From Prevotella sp. (lineage in GTDB: Bacteria > Bacteroidota > Bacteroidia > Bacteroidales > Bacteroidaceae): 64,000 bases of DNA. The notes beneath the pieces were generated by a model. It worked only from the letters and a program-made list of their open reading frames with translations, had not been told where the DNA came from and did not search any database. A program made the position numbers and the translations under genes. Below are positions 23,983-32,891 of the stretch, one piece after another. The stretch spans positions 98,469 through 162,468 of the forward strand of contig JAFTGB010000041.1 in NCBI GenBank assembly GCA_017458125.1. Direction: 5' to 3'. Numbering within the stretch: the stretch's first letter is position 1; every line of letters begins with the position of its first letter.

Positions 23983-24877
23983 TCTGACAGCCGTTGCACA
24001 ACAGTCAGAAATTGCATTGCAACGCCACACGCTCAAAGAGAGAACGCCACACGCTCAAAGAGAGAAGGTAACCCTGCGCGTGCCAGACTTCGCACGTCCG
24101 TTGGTCGAGAAATGGGTTGAAGAGTATCAGAAGACCAATATGGAAGCCGATTTCCAGTTTATCTCAGGGAAATCGCAAAACACAGAAAATAGCCTCGCAC
24201 TTACTACCGGCAACTCCGCCGTACTTGTGGCACGCTATGCTGTGCTGCCAGTCACCACGCGCGGCTCCGAAGCCGAGCAGTTGGTTGGTGGGCATGCCTT
24301 GAATGCGAAAAAGCTGAAGCAGCTGTTCTTCGTCAACGACGACCTGGACGACGAACGTAAGGAAGGAAAGCTGGAGCAGCGATTGCACATCGTGACAGGT
24401 AACAGCCCACTGTCGGCTTCGCGCCTGTATGCAAAGAAATTCCATCAGGAGACAGTCAACTACAAAGGTAAAAAGATATCAGGAGACGATTCTTACCTCA
24501 ACCTTGCCATTAGCCGCGACCCGCTGAGCGTGACGGTCAACTCGCTGTCGAACATCTTCGACCTGGAGAGCCGCCAGCTGCGCCAGACGCTGGCCCTGTT
24601 GCCCCTGGATGTCGACAAGCAGGGACGACAGGTGCTCAGCGGGGGAAGTCTGGACGACATCCTGCAGTTGCTGGAGAACAAGCACTATGATGAGATTGCT
24701 GTTGGCGATATTGGATTCGAGTATAATCGTGCCAACTCCGTCCTGACCAGCTTTGTACAGTGGGTGCTGCAGAATGGTACACAGTATGTCCACCAGTATG
24801 GTCTGCTGCAATTGTCGCAGCAGGAACTGCTGGCGCAGTTGCGCCGTACGGTGCAGCATGAGCTGGCACAGAAATAG
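23933..24877 (+). CDS. PstS-like secreted substrate-binding protein
   Basis: The product is 314 residues with a signal peptide (KKNIFTIALILGLQLSLTAVA) cleaved before QQSE. The mature part resembles the PstS-like periplasmic-binding fold: VTLRVPDFARPLVEKWVEEY, then TGNSAVLVARYAVLPVTTRG, then HIVTGNSPLSASRLYAKKF. The closing IAVGDIGFEYNR segment is also typical. The ligand is unknown. Residues about 28-44 are coded by a perfect 22-bp tandem duplication, 24022-24066 region. Because 22 is not a multiple of 3, the two copies read in different frames (RHTLKER, then TPHAQRE). The following SusC, SusD and thioredoxin genes suggest one uptake locus. Confidence 0.7.
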   Translation: MKKNIFTIALILGLQLSLTAVAQQSEIALQRHTLKERTPHAQREKVTLRVPDFARPLVEKWVEEYQKTNMEADFQFISGKSQNTENSLALTTGNSAVLVARYAVLPVTTRGSEAEQLVGGHALNAKKLKQLFFVNDDLDDERKEGKLEQRLHIVTGNSPLSASRLYAKKFHQETVNYKGKKISGDDSYLNLAISRDPLSVTVNSLSNIFDLESRQLRQTLALLPLDVDKQGRQVLSGGSLDDILQLLENKHYDEIAVGDIGFEYNRANSVLTSFVQWVLQNGTQYVHQYGLLQLSQQELLAQLRRTVQHELAQK

Positions 24878-24931
24878 TAGCAATACGAGACTTTAGCCAT
24901 AATCAATTAGTAGTTTGTTTTTAGAAGAGGG

Positions 24932-24958
24932 GCGGACTCACATCAACCACGAGTCCGC
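24932..24958 (+). promoter_or_regulatory. Hairpin in the leader of the SusC gene
   Basis: GCGGACTC pairs with GAGTCCGC around an 11-nt loop, ending 22 bp before the SusC start codon. No T-run follows, so it is more likely a translation or RNA-stability element than a terminator. Confidence 0.5.
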
Positions 24959-24980
24959 ACCCTTAGGGAGAATTGTGTTT

Positions 24981-27900
24981 ATGAAGAAAAGATTGGTTTT
25001 AATTTTGATGGTGCTGGGCACGGTATTGCCGTCGGCCCTGGCACAGACCACGCTGACGGGCCGCATTGCGGATGCCCGTACAGGAGAACCGCTGGCTGGC
25101 GCCACACTGGTGCCCAAGTCGAGCAAGGAAGTAGGGACGGTGACGAACTATGACGGGCGCTTCCGGCTGCAGACCAAGCAACAGCTGCCGCTCACGCTGA
25201 TTGTCCAGTTTATAGGCTATCGCCCTCAGGAGGTGGATGTCTACGATGCTTCTGAGGAGATAGACATACAGCTCATTGAGGTGCCCAACTACCTGAGTGA
25301 GGTTGTGGTGACGGCCCTTGGCATCTCGCGCGAGAAGAAAGCCCTGGGATATTCGGCACAGGGCATCGATGCTGATGCGTTGAGCACGGGCAAGGACAAC
25401 AACCTGCTGAACTCGCTGGAGGGAAAACTGGCGGGTGTGCGCATCACCAACACCCAGGGAGATGTCGGATCGAGCCGTATCATCATTCGTGGCGAAACCT
25501 CGATAGCGGGCGAGAACCAGCCGCTGTTCATAGTCGATGGTATTCCCGTGGACAACTCGCAGCTCAATGCACAGACTCAGGGACGTGACCCTAAGAATGC
25601 CATTGCTGACCTGAACCCGGAGGACATCGAGAACATCACCGTGCTGAAGGGACCCAATGCCTCGGCGCTCTATGGCTCGCGAGCTGCACATGGCGCGATA
25701 GTGATTACCACCAAGACGGGGCGTGGCAGCAAGGGGCTGGGTATTACCGTACACTCGTCCACCCAACTGGCAACAGCCGCCAACCTGCCTGATTTCCAGA
25801 ATGTGTTTGGTCAGGGTGCCGGCGGACAGTTCAGCTATGTAAACGGTGCAGGAGCCGGCATCAACGACGGTGTGGACGAAAGCTGGGGCCCACGGCTCGA
25901 CATCGGTCTGCTGATACCGCAGTTCGACAGCCCGCTGGATGCCAACGGCAACCGCACGGCTACTCCGTGGGTGTCGCATCCAGATAATGTGAAGGACTAT
26001 TTCCGTACGGGACTCACCCAGAATACGGGCATCTCCATAGCGCGTTCGGCAGACAACTTCCAGTTCCGCTTGGCTTTCAACCATGAATATCAACGTAGCA
26101 TCGTTGAAGGCTCGTCGAACAACAAGAGCAATGTCAACCTGAATGTAGATTACGACTTGACCAAATGGCTCAGCGTGGGGGCTACCGCCAACTATATCAT
26201 CTATAAGGCCCCCAACATCCCAGGGTCTGCCGGTGCCACAGGTTCTAACTATCGTGCCAACTCGACGATGCTCCAGTATCTGTGGTTCGGGCGACAGGTG
26301 GACGACGCTTCCCTGCGTGACGACTATTCGCGCAACTGGAATGCCAGTTACTACTCAAACCCCTATTGGAGTGCCTACTACAACACCTATGAGCAGGAGC
26401 GTCACCGACTCATTGGCGACCTGCATGCTACATTCCATGTCATCAAGGGCCTTGACCTGCGCTTCCGCACCAGCACAGACTGGTATCAGGATCGCCGCAA
26501 GGCGAAGGTGAAGTGGGGAACGAGCGGCACGCCCTATGGCAAATATGAGGAGGATGCCTACACCGTCCAGGAGAATAATACGGAGCTGACGGCCGTCTAC
26601 AACAGAAAACTGTCGGACGACCTGACCCTCGATGCCCTGCTGGGATGGAACGTGCGCAACAAGCGCTATGAGAACAATTATCAGGCTGCTCCCGACTGGC
26701 TGTGGCTGACCTCTATACGCTGACCAACTCGCGCGACCAGCTCGTATCCAGCAACTATTTCTATCGCTTGCGCCAGTATGGTCTCTATGGTTCCGTGCAG
26801 GTAGGATATAAGGACTGGGCTTTCCTGAATGTCACCGGGCGCAACGACTGGTCGTCGACGCTGCCCAAGGATAACAACTCCTATTTCTACCCCTCGGTTA
26901 CGGCCAGCGTGCTGCTGACGGAGGCTCTGGGACTGAAGAGTAACACACTCAACTATCTGAAGTTGCGCGGTGGCTGGTCGCAGGTGGGCTCTGATGCCGA
27001 TCCCTACCAGCTGGCCACGGTGTTCACCTCGGAAACGGCGTTCAACGGCAATCCACTGCAGACCACCAGCGGACAAGGCAAGAACGCCAACTTAAAACCC
27101 GAACGCACCACCTCCTGGGAGGCTGGTCTTGAGGCTCGTCTGCTGGACGACCGCATCCGACTGGACTTCTCCTGGTATCAGACCGACTCGAAAGACCAGA
27201 TTCTTCAGCTGGCCACCACGGCAGCCAGCGGCTATAACACGCAGGTTCGCAATGCGGGCCATATCCGCAATCGCGGCTATGAAATACAGCTCGGAGTGAC
27301 CCCGGTGCTCACCAAGAAGTTCAGGTGGGATGTGGATGTGAACTACGGACACAACGACAGCAAGGTCATCAAGTTGGACGACGAGGGGCTGATTACCAGC
27401 TACCAGCTGTATTCGTCGGGCATCCAGATTCTGGCTACAGTCGGCGAGTCCTATGGCACACTCTTCGGTTCGGCCTATACTCGTGATGCGCAGGGTCGCA
27501 TCGTGGTCGATGCCAACGGACTGCCCAAGGTGTCGTCTTCGTCAAAGATATTGGGAAAGTTCTCGCCAAACTGGATAGGCAGCATTCAGAATACCTTCAA
27601 ATACAAGGACTTCACGCTGTCGTTCCTGATTGATGCCAGCTTCGGAGGCTCTATCTTCTCGAATACCAACAAGACGGGACGCTATACGGGTGTGCTGGAG
27701 AACACACTGTCAGGACGCGCAGCAGACTATGGCGGACTGTGGTACTATGTGGACAATGGCAACCGCATCCAGATCAGTCAGCCACAATATACCACTACGA
27801 GTGACGGACTCTATTATGCCGATGTTAACGGCCAGAATACCCGCGTCTATCAGGACGGTATCATCGTCGACGGAGTGACCGAGGACGGACAGCCCAACAC

Positions 27901-28210
27901 CACCGTCGTGTCGGCAGAGAACTATTATCACCGTCTGTATAATATAGCTGAGGCTAACGTCTATGACGCTTCGTTCGTGAAACTGCGCGAACTGTCCATT
28001 GGATACAACCTGCCGAAGTCCGTCTATAGTCGGCTCGGATTGCAGGGCGCTTCTGTCACGCTGACGGCCCGCAACCTGTGGACTATCTACAAGAAAGCCG
28101 ACAACATCGACCCGGAGGCTGCCATCACGGCAGGTAATGCACAGGGAGTGGAGGCGTATACGCTGCCCACCGCCCGTACCTACGGACTGAACATCAATGT
28201 AAAATTCTAA
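24981..28210 (+). pseudogene. SusC/RagA-family TonB-dependent transporter broken by a frameshift
   Basis: From ATG 24981 the frame codes a signal peptide (VLILMVLGTVLPSALA), a CarboxypepD_reg domain (TLTGRIADARTGEPLAGATL), a plug domain (RIIIRGETSIAGENQPLFIV, later VLKGPNASALYGSRAAHGAI) and the start of the barrel. It then stops at 26723. The rest of the barrel continues in another frame from about 26702 to 28210. The total is 3230 nt, and adding one base gives 1077 codons. The sequence at the join, CTGTGGCTGAC, looks like CTGGTGGCTGAC minus one G, giving WLVADLYTLT, as expected for the family. A matching SusD gene follows intact. Lost function, sequencing error and phase variation are all possible. 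Confidence 0.85.
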
Positions 28211-28231
28211 ATCTTGAGGAGGAATAACAAT

Positions 28232-29665
28232 ATGGATAAGACTATACACAACTACCTACTCACTGCCGCCCTGGCACTAACCGTCGTCAGCTGCGGCGAC
28301 CAACTGGCAGATATCAACGTGAACCCCAATGCAACGGAGAATCCGCAGCCTGCCTATCTGCTGTCTGCTGTCGAGCATCATGCCGCTGAACTGTATTGGG
28401 GACAGACAACCAACTATAACTCTACCTTGCTGTGGGTGCAGCACTGGGCAAAGATACAGTACACCGAACCCGACTGCTACAATGTGAGCAACAGCGACTA
28501 TGCGACAACGTGGAACACGGCCTATGCCTCGCTGCTCACCGACCTGAAGACCATCAGCCAGTCTGACCGGGCCAACGACAACTTCCGTGCTGTGGCCAGT
28601 GTGCTGCGCAGCTGGGTATTCTTGCAGCTGACCAATCTCTTTGGCGACGTGCCTTATAGTGAATTCTCGCAGAGCGTAACTCCCGCCTACGACTCGCAGG
28701 AGGACATCTTGCATGGCCTGTTGCGGGATCTTGAACAGGCAGAGGGTGGCCTCGCCGCTGCCAATGGTGCCATTGAGGGCGACTTGCTGTTTGACGGCGA
28801 TATCAGCAAGTGGCGAAAGTATGCTCGCTCCTTGCGACTGCGCATAGCACTGGAGATAGCCGACCGTGATGCTGCAACGGCCAAGACGGTAATCTCGGCA
28901 CTTTACAACGACCGAACTTCGCTGATAGCCGACAATACGGATAATGCCCAGTTTGTATTCACCACTTCCCCCCAGTGGAACCCATGGGCATCGGCGTTTG
29001 CCAGTCGTGACGACCAACGGGTGTCGAAGACACTCGTCGACAAGCTCACTGAGTTGAACGACCCGCGACTCAGCGTCTTTGCACAGCTTCCGCAGGACGA
29101 GAGTGTCGGCCATTACGCCGGGGCTGCCAACGGACTGAATGCCGATGCTGCCAACAATCAGGGATTCTACAAGCTGTCGCGACCGGGTAGCAGGTTCCTG
29201 CAGGACGATGCTCCTGCCGTGTTCTACTCCTACGCCGAGGTGCTCTTCAACTTCGCTGAGGCTGCTGCCAGAGGATTTATCAGTGCCGATGCCGAGGTGC
29301 TTTATAATCAAGCTGTGTCTGCCTCGCTCCAACAGTACGGAATAGCCGATGCCAGCGCCTATCTGGCACAGGATGCTGTGAGGTATGATGCCCGCAGGTG
29401 GGCTGAGAAGATTGGCTGGCAGAAGTGGATAGCTTTCTACGGACAGGGGCCTGATGCCTTTACCGACTGGCGTCGGCTGGGCTATCCGCAACTCACTCCT
29501 GGTCCCAACTCTGCTTTGTCTACAGGCTTGTTGCCTCGTCGTTTGTACTATCCTTCTACGGAGCAGACGCTTAATGGCGAGCACTATCGCCGTGCTGTGG
29601 CTCATCAGGGTGCTGACGAACTGACTACACGGCTATGGTTTGATGTGGAGCAAAAGAACCGCTGA
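28232..29665 (+). CDS. SusD/RagB-family nutrient-binding lipoprotein
   Basis: The product is 477 residues with a lipobox at LTVVS-C near residue 21, followed by GDQLADINVNPN. That start, and the length of under 500, match the shorter SusD-like_2 group in which NVNPN follows the signal. Helical TPR-like regions follow (AYASLLTDLKTI, SYAEVLFNFAEAA) and then the QKWIAFYGQGPDAFTDWRRLGYP end typical of the family. It should cap the SusC barrel coded 21 bp upstream. The ligand is not predictable. This group is often tied to peptide or other non-glycan uptake, which is only a tendency. Confidence 0.88.
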   Translation: MDKTIHNYLLTAALALTVVSCGDQLADINVNPNATENPQPAYLLSAVEHHAAELYWGQTTNYNSTLLWVQHWAKIQYTEPDCYNVSNSDYATTWNTAYASLLTDLKTISQSDRANDNFRAVASVLRSWVFLQLTNLFGDVPYSEFSQSVTPAYDSQEDILHGLLRDLEQAEGGLAAANGAIEGDLLFDGDISKWRKYARSLRLRIALEIADRDAATAKTVISALYNDRTSLIADNTDNAQFVFTTSPQWNPWASAFASRDDQRVSKTLVDKLTELNDPRLSVFAQLPQDESVGHYAGAANGLNADAANNQGFYKLSRPGSRFLQDDAPAVFYSYAEVLFNFAEAAARGFISADAEVLYNQAVSASLQQYGIADASAYLAQDAVRYDARRWAEKIGWQKWIAFYGQGPDAFTDWRRLGYPQLTPGPNSALSTGLLPRRLYYPSTEQTLNGEHYRRAVAHQGADELTTRLWFDVEQKNR

Positions 29666-29702
29666 ACACAATAAAGACAACGCGGCAAACGTTAATCATA
29701 AC

Positions 29703-30257
29703 ATGATGAAAACAGTAAAGACAATGATGGCAGCATGGCTGCTCGTGGCTGTGGGGCTGACTGCTCAGGCACAGACGGACAAGGGTGTCCAAGAGGATTT
29801 GGATGCCAAGTATGCAACAACGCTGGTGAAGGTTGGGAGCGTGGCTCCCGACTTCACGCTGAAGACTCCCGAGGGTGGGACGTTCCAGCTGAGCAGTCTG
29901 AAAGGCAAGACGTTGGTGATAGACTTCTGGGCATCGTGGTGTCCTGACTGCCGTAAGGATGCTCCGGAGCTGGTGCGCCTGTACGATGAATATCATCCGA
30001 AGGGCATCGAGTTTGTGGGCGTTTCGATGGATACTGACGTGGAGGCCTGGCAGAAGGCCATCAGGCAGTATGGCATCAGGTATCCGCAGGCCAGCGAACT
30101 GAGGAAGTTCAAAGAGACGGATATTGCCAAGACGTATGGCGTAAAGTGGATTCCCTCACTGGTCGTTGTGGGTGCCGACGGCAAGGTGCTGCTGTCAACG
30201 GTTCTGTCTGAGAAGGTGGGGTTGCTGCTACAGCAGCTGACAGTGGTTAAGGATTGA
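29703..30257 (+). CDS. TlpA-like thioredoxin-fold protein
   Basis: The product is 184 residues with a signal peptide (TMMAAWLLVAVGLTAQA) cleaved before QTDKG. The AhpC/TSA-thioredoxin fold includes VGSVAPDFTLKTPEGGTFQL and the redox motif FWASWCPDCRKDAPE, so it has both cysteines (WCPDC). Two adjacent ATG codons are possible starts, and I took the first. TlpA-like proteins reduce disulfides in the periplasm. As the last gene of the PstS-like/SusCD locus it may act on an imported ligand or on the locus proteins. A terminator shared with the convergent GH3 gene follows. Confidence 0.85.
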   Translation: MMKTVKTMMAAWLLVAVGLTAQAQTDKGVQEDLDAKYATTLVKVGSVAPDFTLKTPEGGTFQLSSLKGKTLVIDFWASWCPDCRKDAPELVRLYDEYHPKGIEFVGVSMDTDVEAWQKAIRQYGIRYPQASELRKFKETDIAKTYGVKWIPSLVVVGADGKVLLSTVLSEKVGLLLQQLTVVKD

Positions 30258-30262
30258 GGGAA

Positions 30263-30301
30263 AAGAAGAAAGGCTGTCCACGACGGACAGCCTTTCTTCT
30301 T
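30263..30301. terminator. Bidirectional terminator between tlpA-like and GH3 genes
   Basis: A 17-bp perfect stem (30263-30279 with 30285-30301) surrounds the loop ACGAC. The right arm overlaps the GH3 stop codon, so the GH3 gene ends inside its own terminator. Confidence 0.85.
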
Positions 30302-32888
30302 ATTTCACGTTGACCATGATTTTCTTTAGGTCTTTGTCTGCACTTGACGCGCCGACCATCAGCTCGTAGCGGCCGGGCACGACGCGGATGGTATTGGTCT
30401 TGGCATCCCAGCCTTCGAAGCGCTGGCGCGGGAAGTCGATGTCCACCACGCGGCTCTCGCCAGCCTTCAGCGTCACGCGGCTGTAGGCGCGCAGCGACTT
30501 CAGCGGCCCTTCCTTGTCGGCGGTGTTGCGCATGTAGACCTGCACGACCTCGGTGCCGTCGCACTTGCCGGTGTTTTTGACCGTCACGCGTACCTTGTGG
30601 TTCCTGTAAACGGGCTTCGAGATGTCGAACGTGGTGTACGACAGGCCGTGGCCGAAGGGGAACAGCGGCTCGCCGCGGAAGTAGCGGTAGGTACGGTTGC
30701 GCATGGTGTAGTCCAGGAAGTCGGGCAGATCGCTGACGCTGCGGTAGAACGTCATGGGCAGCTTGCCGCTGGGGTTGACGCGACCCGTCAGCACCTCGGC
30801 CACGGCCTCGCCGCCGCGCTCGCCGCCATACCAGGCCTGCACGATGGCGTCGCACGTCTCCAGCTCAGGCACCAGTGCCATGGCACCGCCCGAACAGTTG
30901 ACGAAGACCACCCGCTTGCCGGCCTCATGCAGCATCTTGAGCAGGTCGCGCTGTACCTGAGGCAACTCGATGTCGGTACGGTCGCCACCCTTGAAGCCAG
31001 GGTCGCTGACCTTCATCTCCTCACCCTCGACACGGGGTGAGATGCCTCCCACGAAGATGACGGTCTCGGCATCGCCTATCTGGGCGAGCAGCTGTGCCGG
31101 GGTGGGGGTGAGCTTCTTGCACACGTCGAACTGCATGGCAGCCATACCGCCCTCCTGCACGTAGTCAATATGGATGCGATAGCTGCCGCCCTTCTTGACC
31201 TTCAGCTCGGGGGCAGCCTCCTGTATGCGCTGGCGCACCTTCCAGATGTCGACGATGGTGTCGCCGTTGACGATGACGCGCACCTTGTCGTCAGCACCCA
31301 CGCGCAGCGTCAGCGTCTCGTCCTCGGTGGGGATGAGCGTGGCGTCGTAGCGTGCCGAGAAGTGTTCGAGGTTGACACCGGGGGCAAAGACGGTGTTGCC
31401 GCCGTTGCTCAGGTTGAGGGGGCTGGCCATGGTGACGGTGGTCACGGGGGCGCCCTTCATCTCGGTGTTGTTCCAGTAGACGGCCTGCATGCCGGGATTG
31501 CCCAACGGGGCGCGCAGCAGGTTGAAACGGCTCTCGTACACCTCGTTGCGCGTCAGCCCGCAGCCCTGCACGTAGGGCACGTCACCTAACAGCTGGCGCA
31601 GGCCGTCCAGCACGGTGACGGTCTTGGTGGCGTAGCCGCTGTAGTTGCCCCACTGCATGATGCTGTCGTTGGCGTTGGGACCCATCACGACTAATTTACT
31701 ATTTACGGATTTACTATTTACAATTGGGAGCACGCCGTTGTTCTTCAGCAGGACGGTGCCTTCGCGGGCGGCCTGCAGCGCCAGGTCCTTGTGTGCCTGA
31801 CAGGCGATGACGGACGACGGTATGCGGGTCCACTCCACCAGCTCGTCCTTGTCGAAGTCGCCTAACTGGAAGCGGGCCACTAACAGACGGCGCAGGCTGA
31901 CGTCCATCTGCTTCTCCGAGATGTCGCCGCGGCGGACGGCGGCGGGCAGGTTCTTGTATACCGAGCCGCACTCCAAGTCGGTGCCGCTGAGCACGGCCTT
32001 CGAGGCAGCGGCCTCGTTGTCCTTCGACACGTTGTGCCACTGCGGCAGGAAGTCGCGGATGGCTCCGCAGTCGCTGGTGATGAGTCCCTTGAAGCCCCAC
32101 TCGTCGCGCAGGATGTGCTGCTCGTAGCGGGCGTTGCCGCAGCAGGGGTCGCCGTCGATGCGCTGGTAGGCGCACATCACCTCGGCCACGTTGCCCTTCT
32201 GCACCAGTGCCTTGAAGGCTGGCAGGTAGGTCTCCCACAGATCGCGCTCAGGCAACTGCTGCACGTCGAAGACGTGGCGGTTCCACTCCGGTCCGCTGTG
32301 CACGGCGAAGTGCTTGGCGCAGGCCAAAAGTTTTTTATGAGTACCATTTAAGGGCTTGCCGTCCATGGTCTGTCCCTGCAGTCCGTTGACTACGGCCAGT
32401 CCCATGCACTCCGTCAGGTACGGGTCTTCGCCGTAGGTCTCCTGGCCGCGTCCCCAGCGAGGGTCGCGGAAGATGTTGATGTTGGGCGTCCAGAACGACA
32501 GTCCCTGGTAGCGCTGCACGTTACCCGTCCGCTTGGCCTCCTGGTTCTTGGCGCGGGCCTCGTCGCTGGTGGCCGTGAAGATGCGGTACACCAGCTCGTC
32601 GTTCCACGTGGCGGCCATCTCAGTGGTGATGGGGAACACGGTGGTAAAACCGTTGCGCCCCACGCCGTGCAGGGCCTCGTTCCACCACTGGAAGGCGGGG
32701 ATGCCCAGTCGCTCAATGGCTGGCGACACGTCCATCATCAGTTTGGCTTTCTCTTCCAATGTCAGCCGTCCTAACAGGTCGTCGGCGCGCTGCTCGGCGC
32801 TGAGGGTGGGGTTCTGGTAGGGCAGCATCTGCGCCTGCAGTGCCGTTGCCCCTAATGCGATGAATGCGGTTAGCAGTAGTTTTCTCAT
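30300..32888 (-). CDS. GH3 glycoside hydrolase, beta-xylosidase/beta-glucosidase type
   Basis: The product is 862 residues with a signal peptide cleaved near ATALQA-QM. The GH3 N-terminal barrel holds FQWWNEALHGVGRNG, DPRWGRGQETYGEDP, AKHFAVHSGPEWNRH and the nucleophile Asp in GLITSDCGAI near 282. A PA14-like insert with LRVGADDKVRVIVNGDTIV follows near 500. The C-terminal part ends in an Fn3-like domain (VRVTVKNTGKCDGTEVVQVY). The arrangement matches Bacteroidota xylosidase-like GH3 enzymes, and the exact sugar is uncertain. Residues about 388-400 are coded by an AT-rich simple repeat (31691-31728) inserted in frame between VLPI and VVMGPN. It follows a PL1 gene by 3 bp. Confidence 0.9.
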   Translation of the reverse strand: MRKLLLTAFIALGATALQAQMLPYQNPTLSAEQRADDLLGRLTLEEKAKLMMDVSPAIERLGIPAFQWWNEALHGVGRNGFTTVFPITTEMAATWNDELVYRIFTATSDEARAKNQEAKRTGNVQRYQGLSFWTPNINIFRDPRWGRGQETYGEDPYLTECMGLAVVNGLQGQTMDGKPLNGTHKKLLACAKHFAVHSGPEWNRHVFDVQQLPERDLWETYLPAFKALVQKGNVAEVMCAYQRIDGDPCCGNARYEQHILRDEWGFKGLITSDCGAIRDFLPQWHNVSKDNEAAASKAVLSGTDLECGSVYKNLPAAVRRGDISEKQMDVSLRRLLVARFQLGDFDKDELVEWTRIPSSVIACQAHKDLALQAAREGTVLLKNNGVLPIVNSKSVNSKLVVMGPNANDSIMQWGNYSGYATKTVTVLDGLRQLLGDVPYVQGCGLTRNEVYESRFNLLRAPLGNPGMQAVYWNNTEMKGAPVTTVTMASPLNLSNGGNTVFAPGVNLEHFSARYDATLIPTEDETLTLRVGADDKVRVIVNGDTIVDIWKVRQRIQEAAPELKVKKGGSYRIHIDYVQEGGMAAMQFDVCKKLTPTPAQLLAQIGDAETVIFVGGISPRVEGEEMKVSDPGFKGGDRTDIELPQVQRDLLKMLHEAGKRVVFVNCSGGAMALVPELETCDAIVQAWYGGERGGEAVAEVLTGRVNPSGKLPMTFYRSVSDLPDFLDYTMRNRTYRYFRGEPLFPFGHGLSYTTFDISKPVYRNHKVRVTVKNTGKCDGTEVVQVYMRNTADKEGPLKSLRAYSRVTLKAGESRVVDIDFPRQRFEGWDAKTNTIRVVPGRYELMVGASSADKDLKKIMVNVK

Positions 32889-32891
32889 AGC

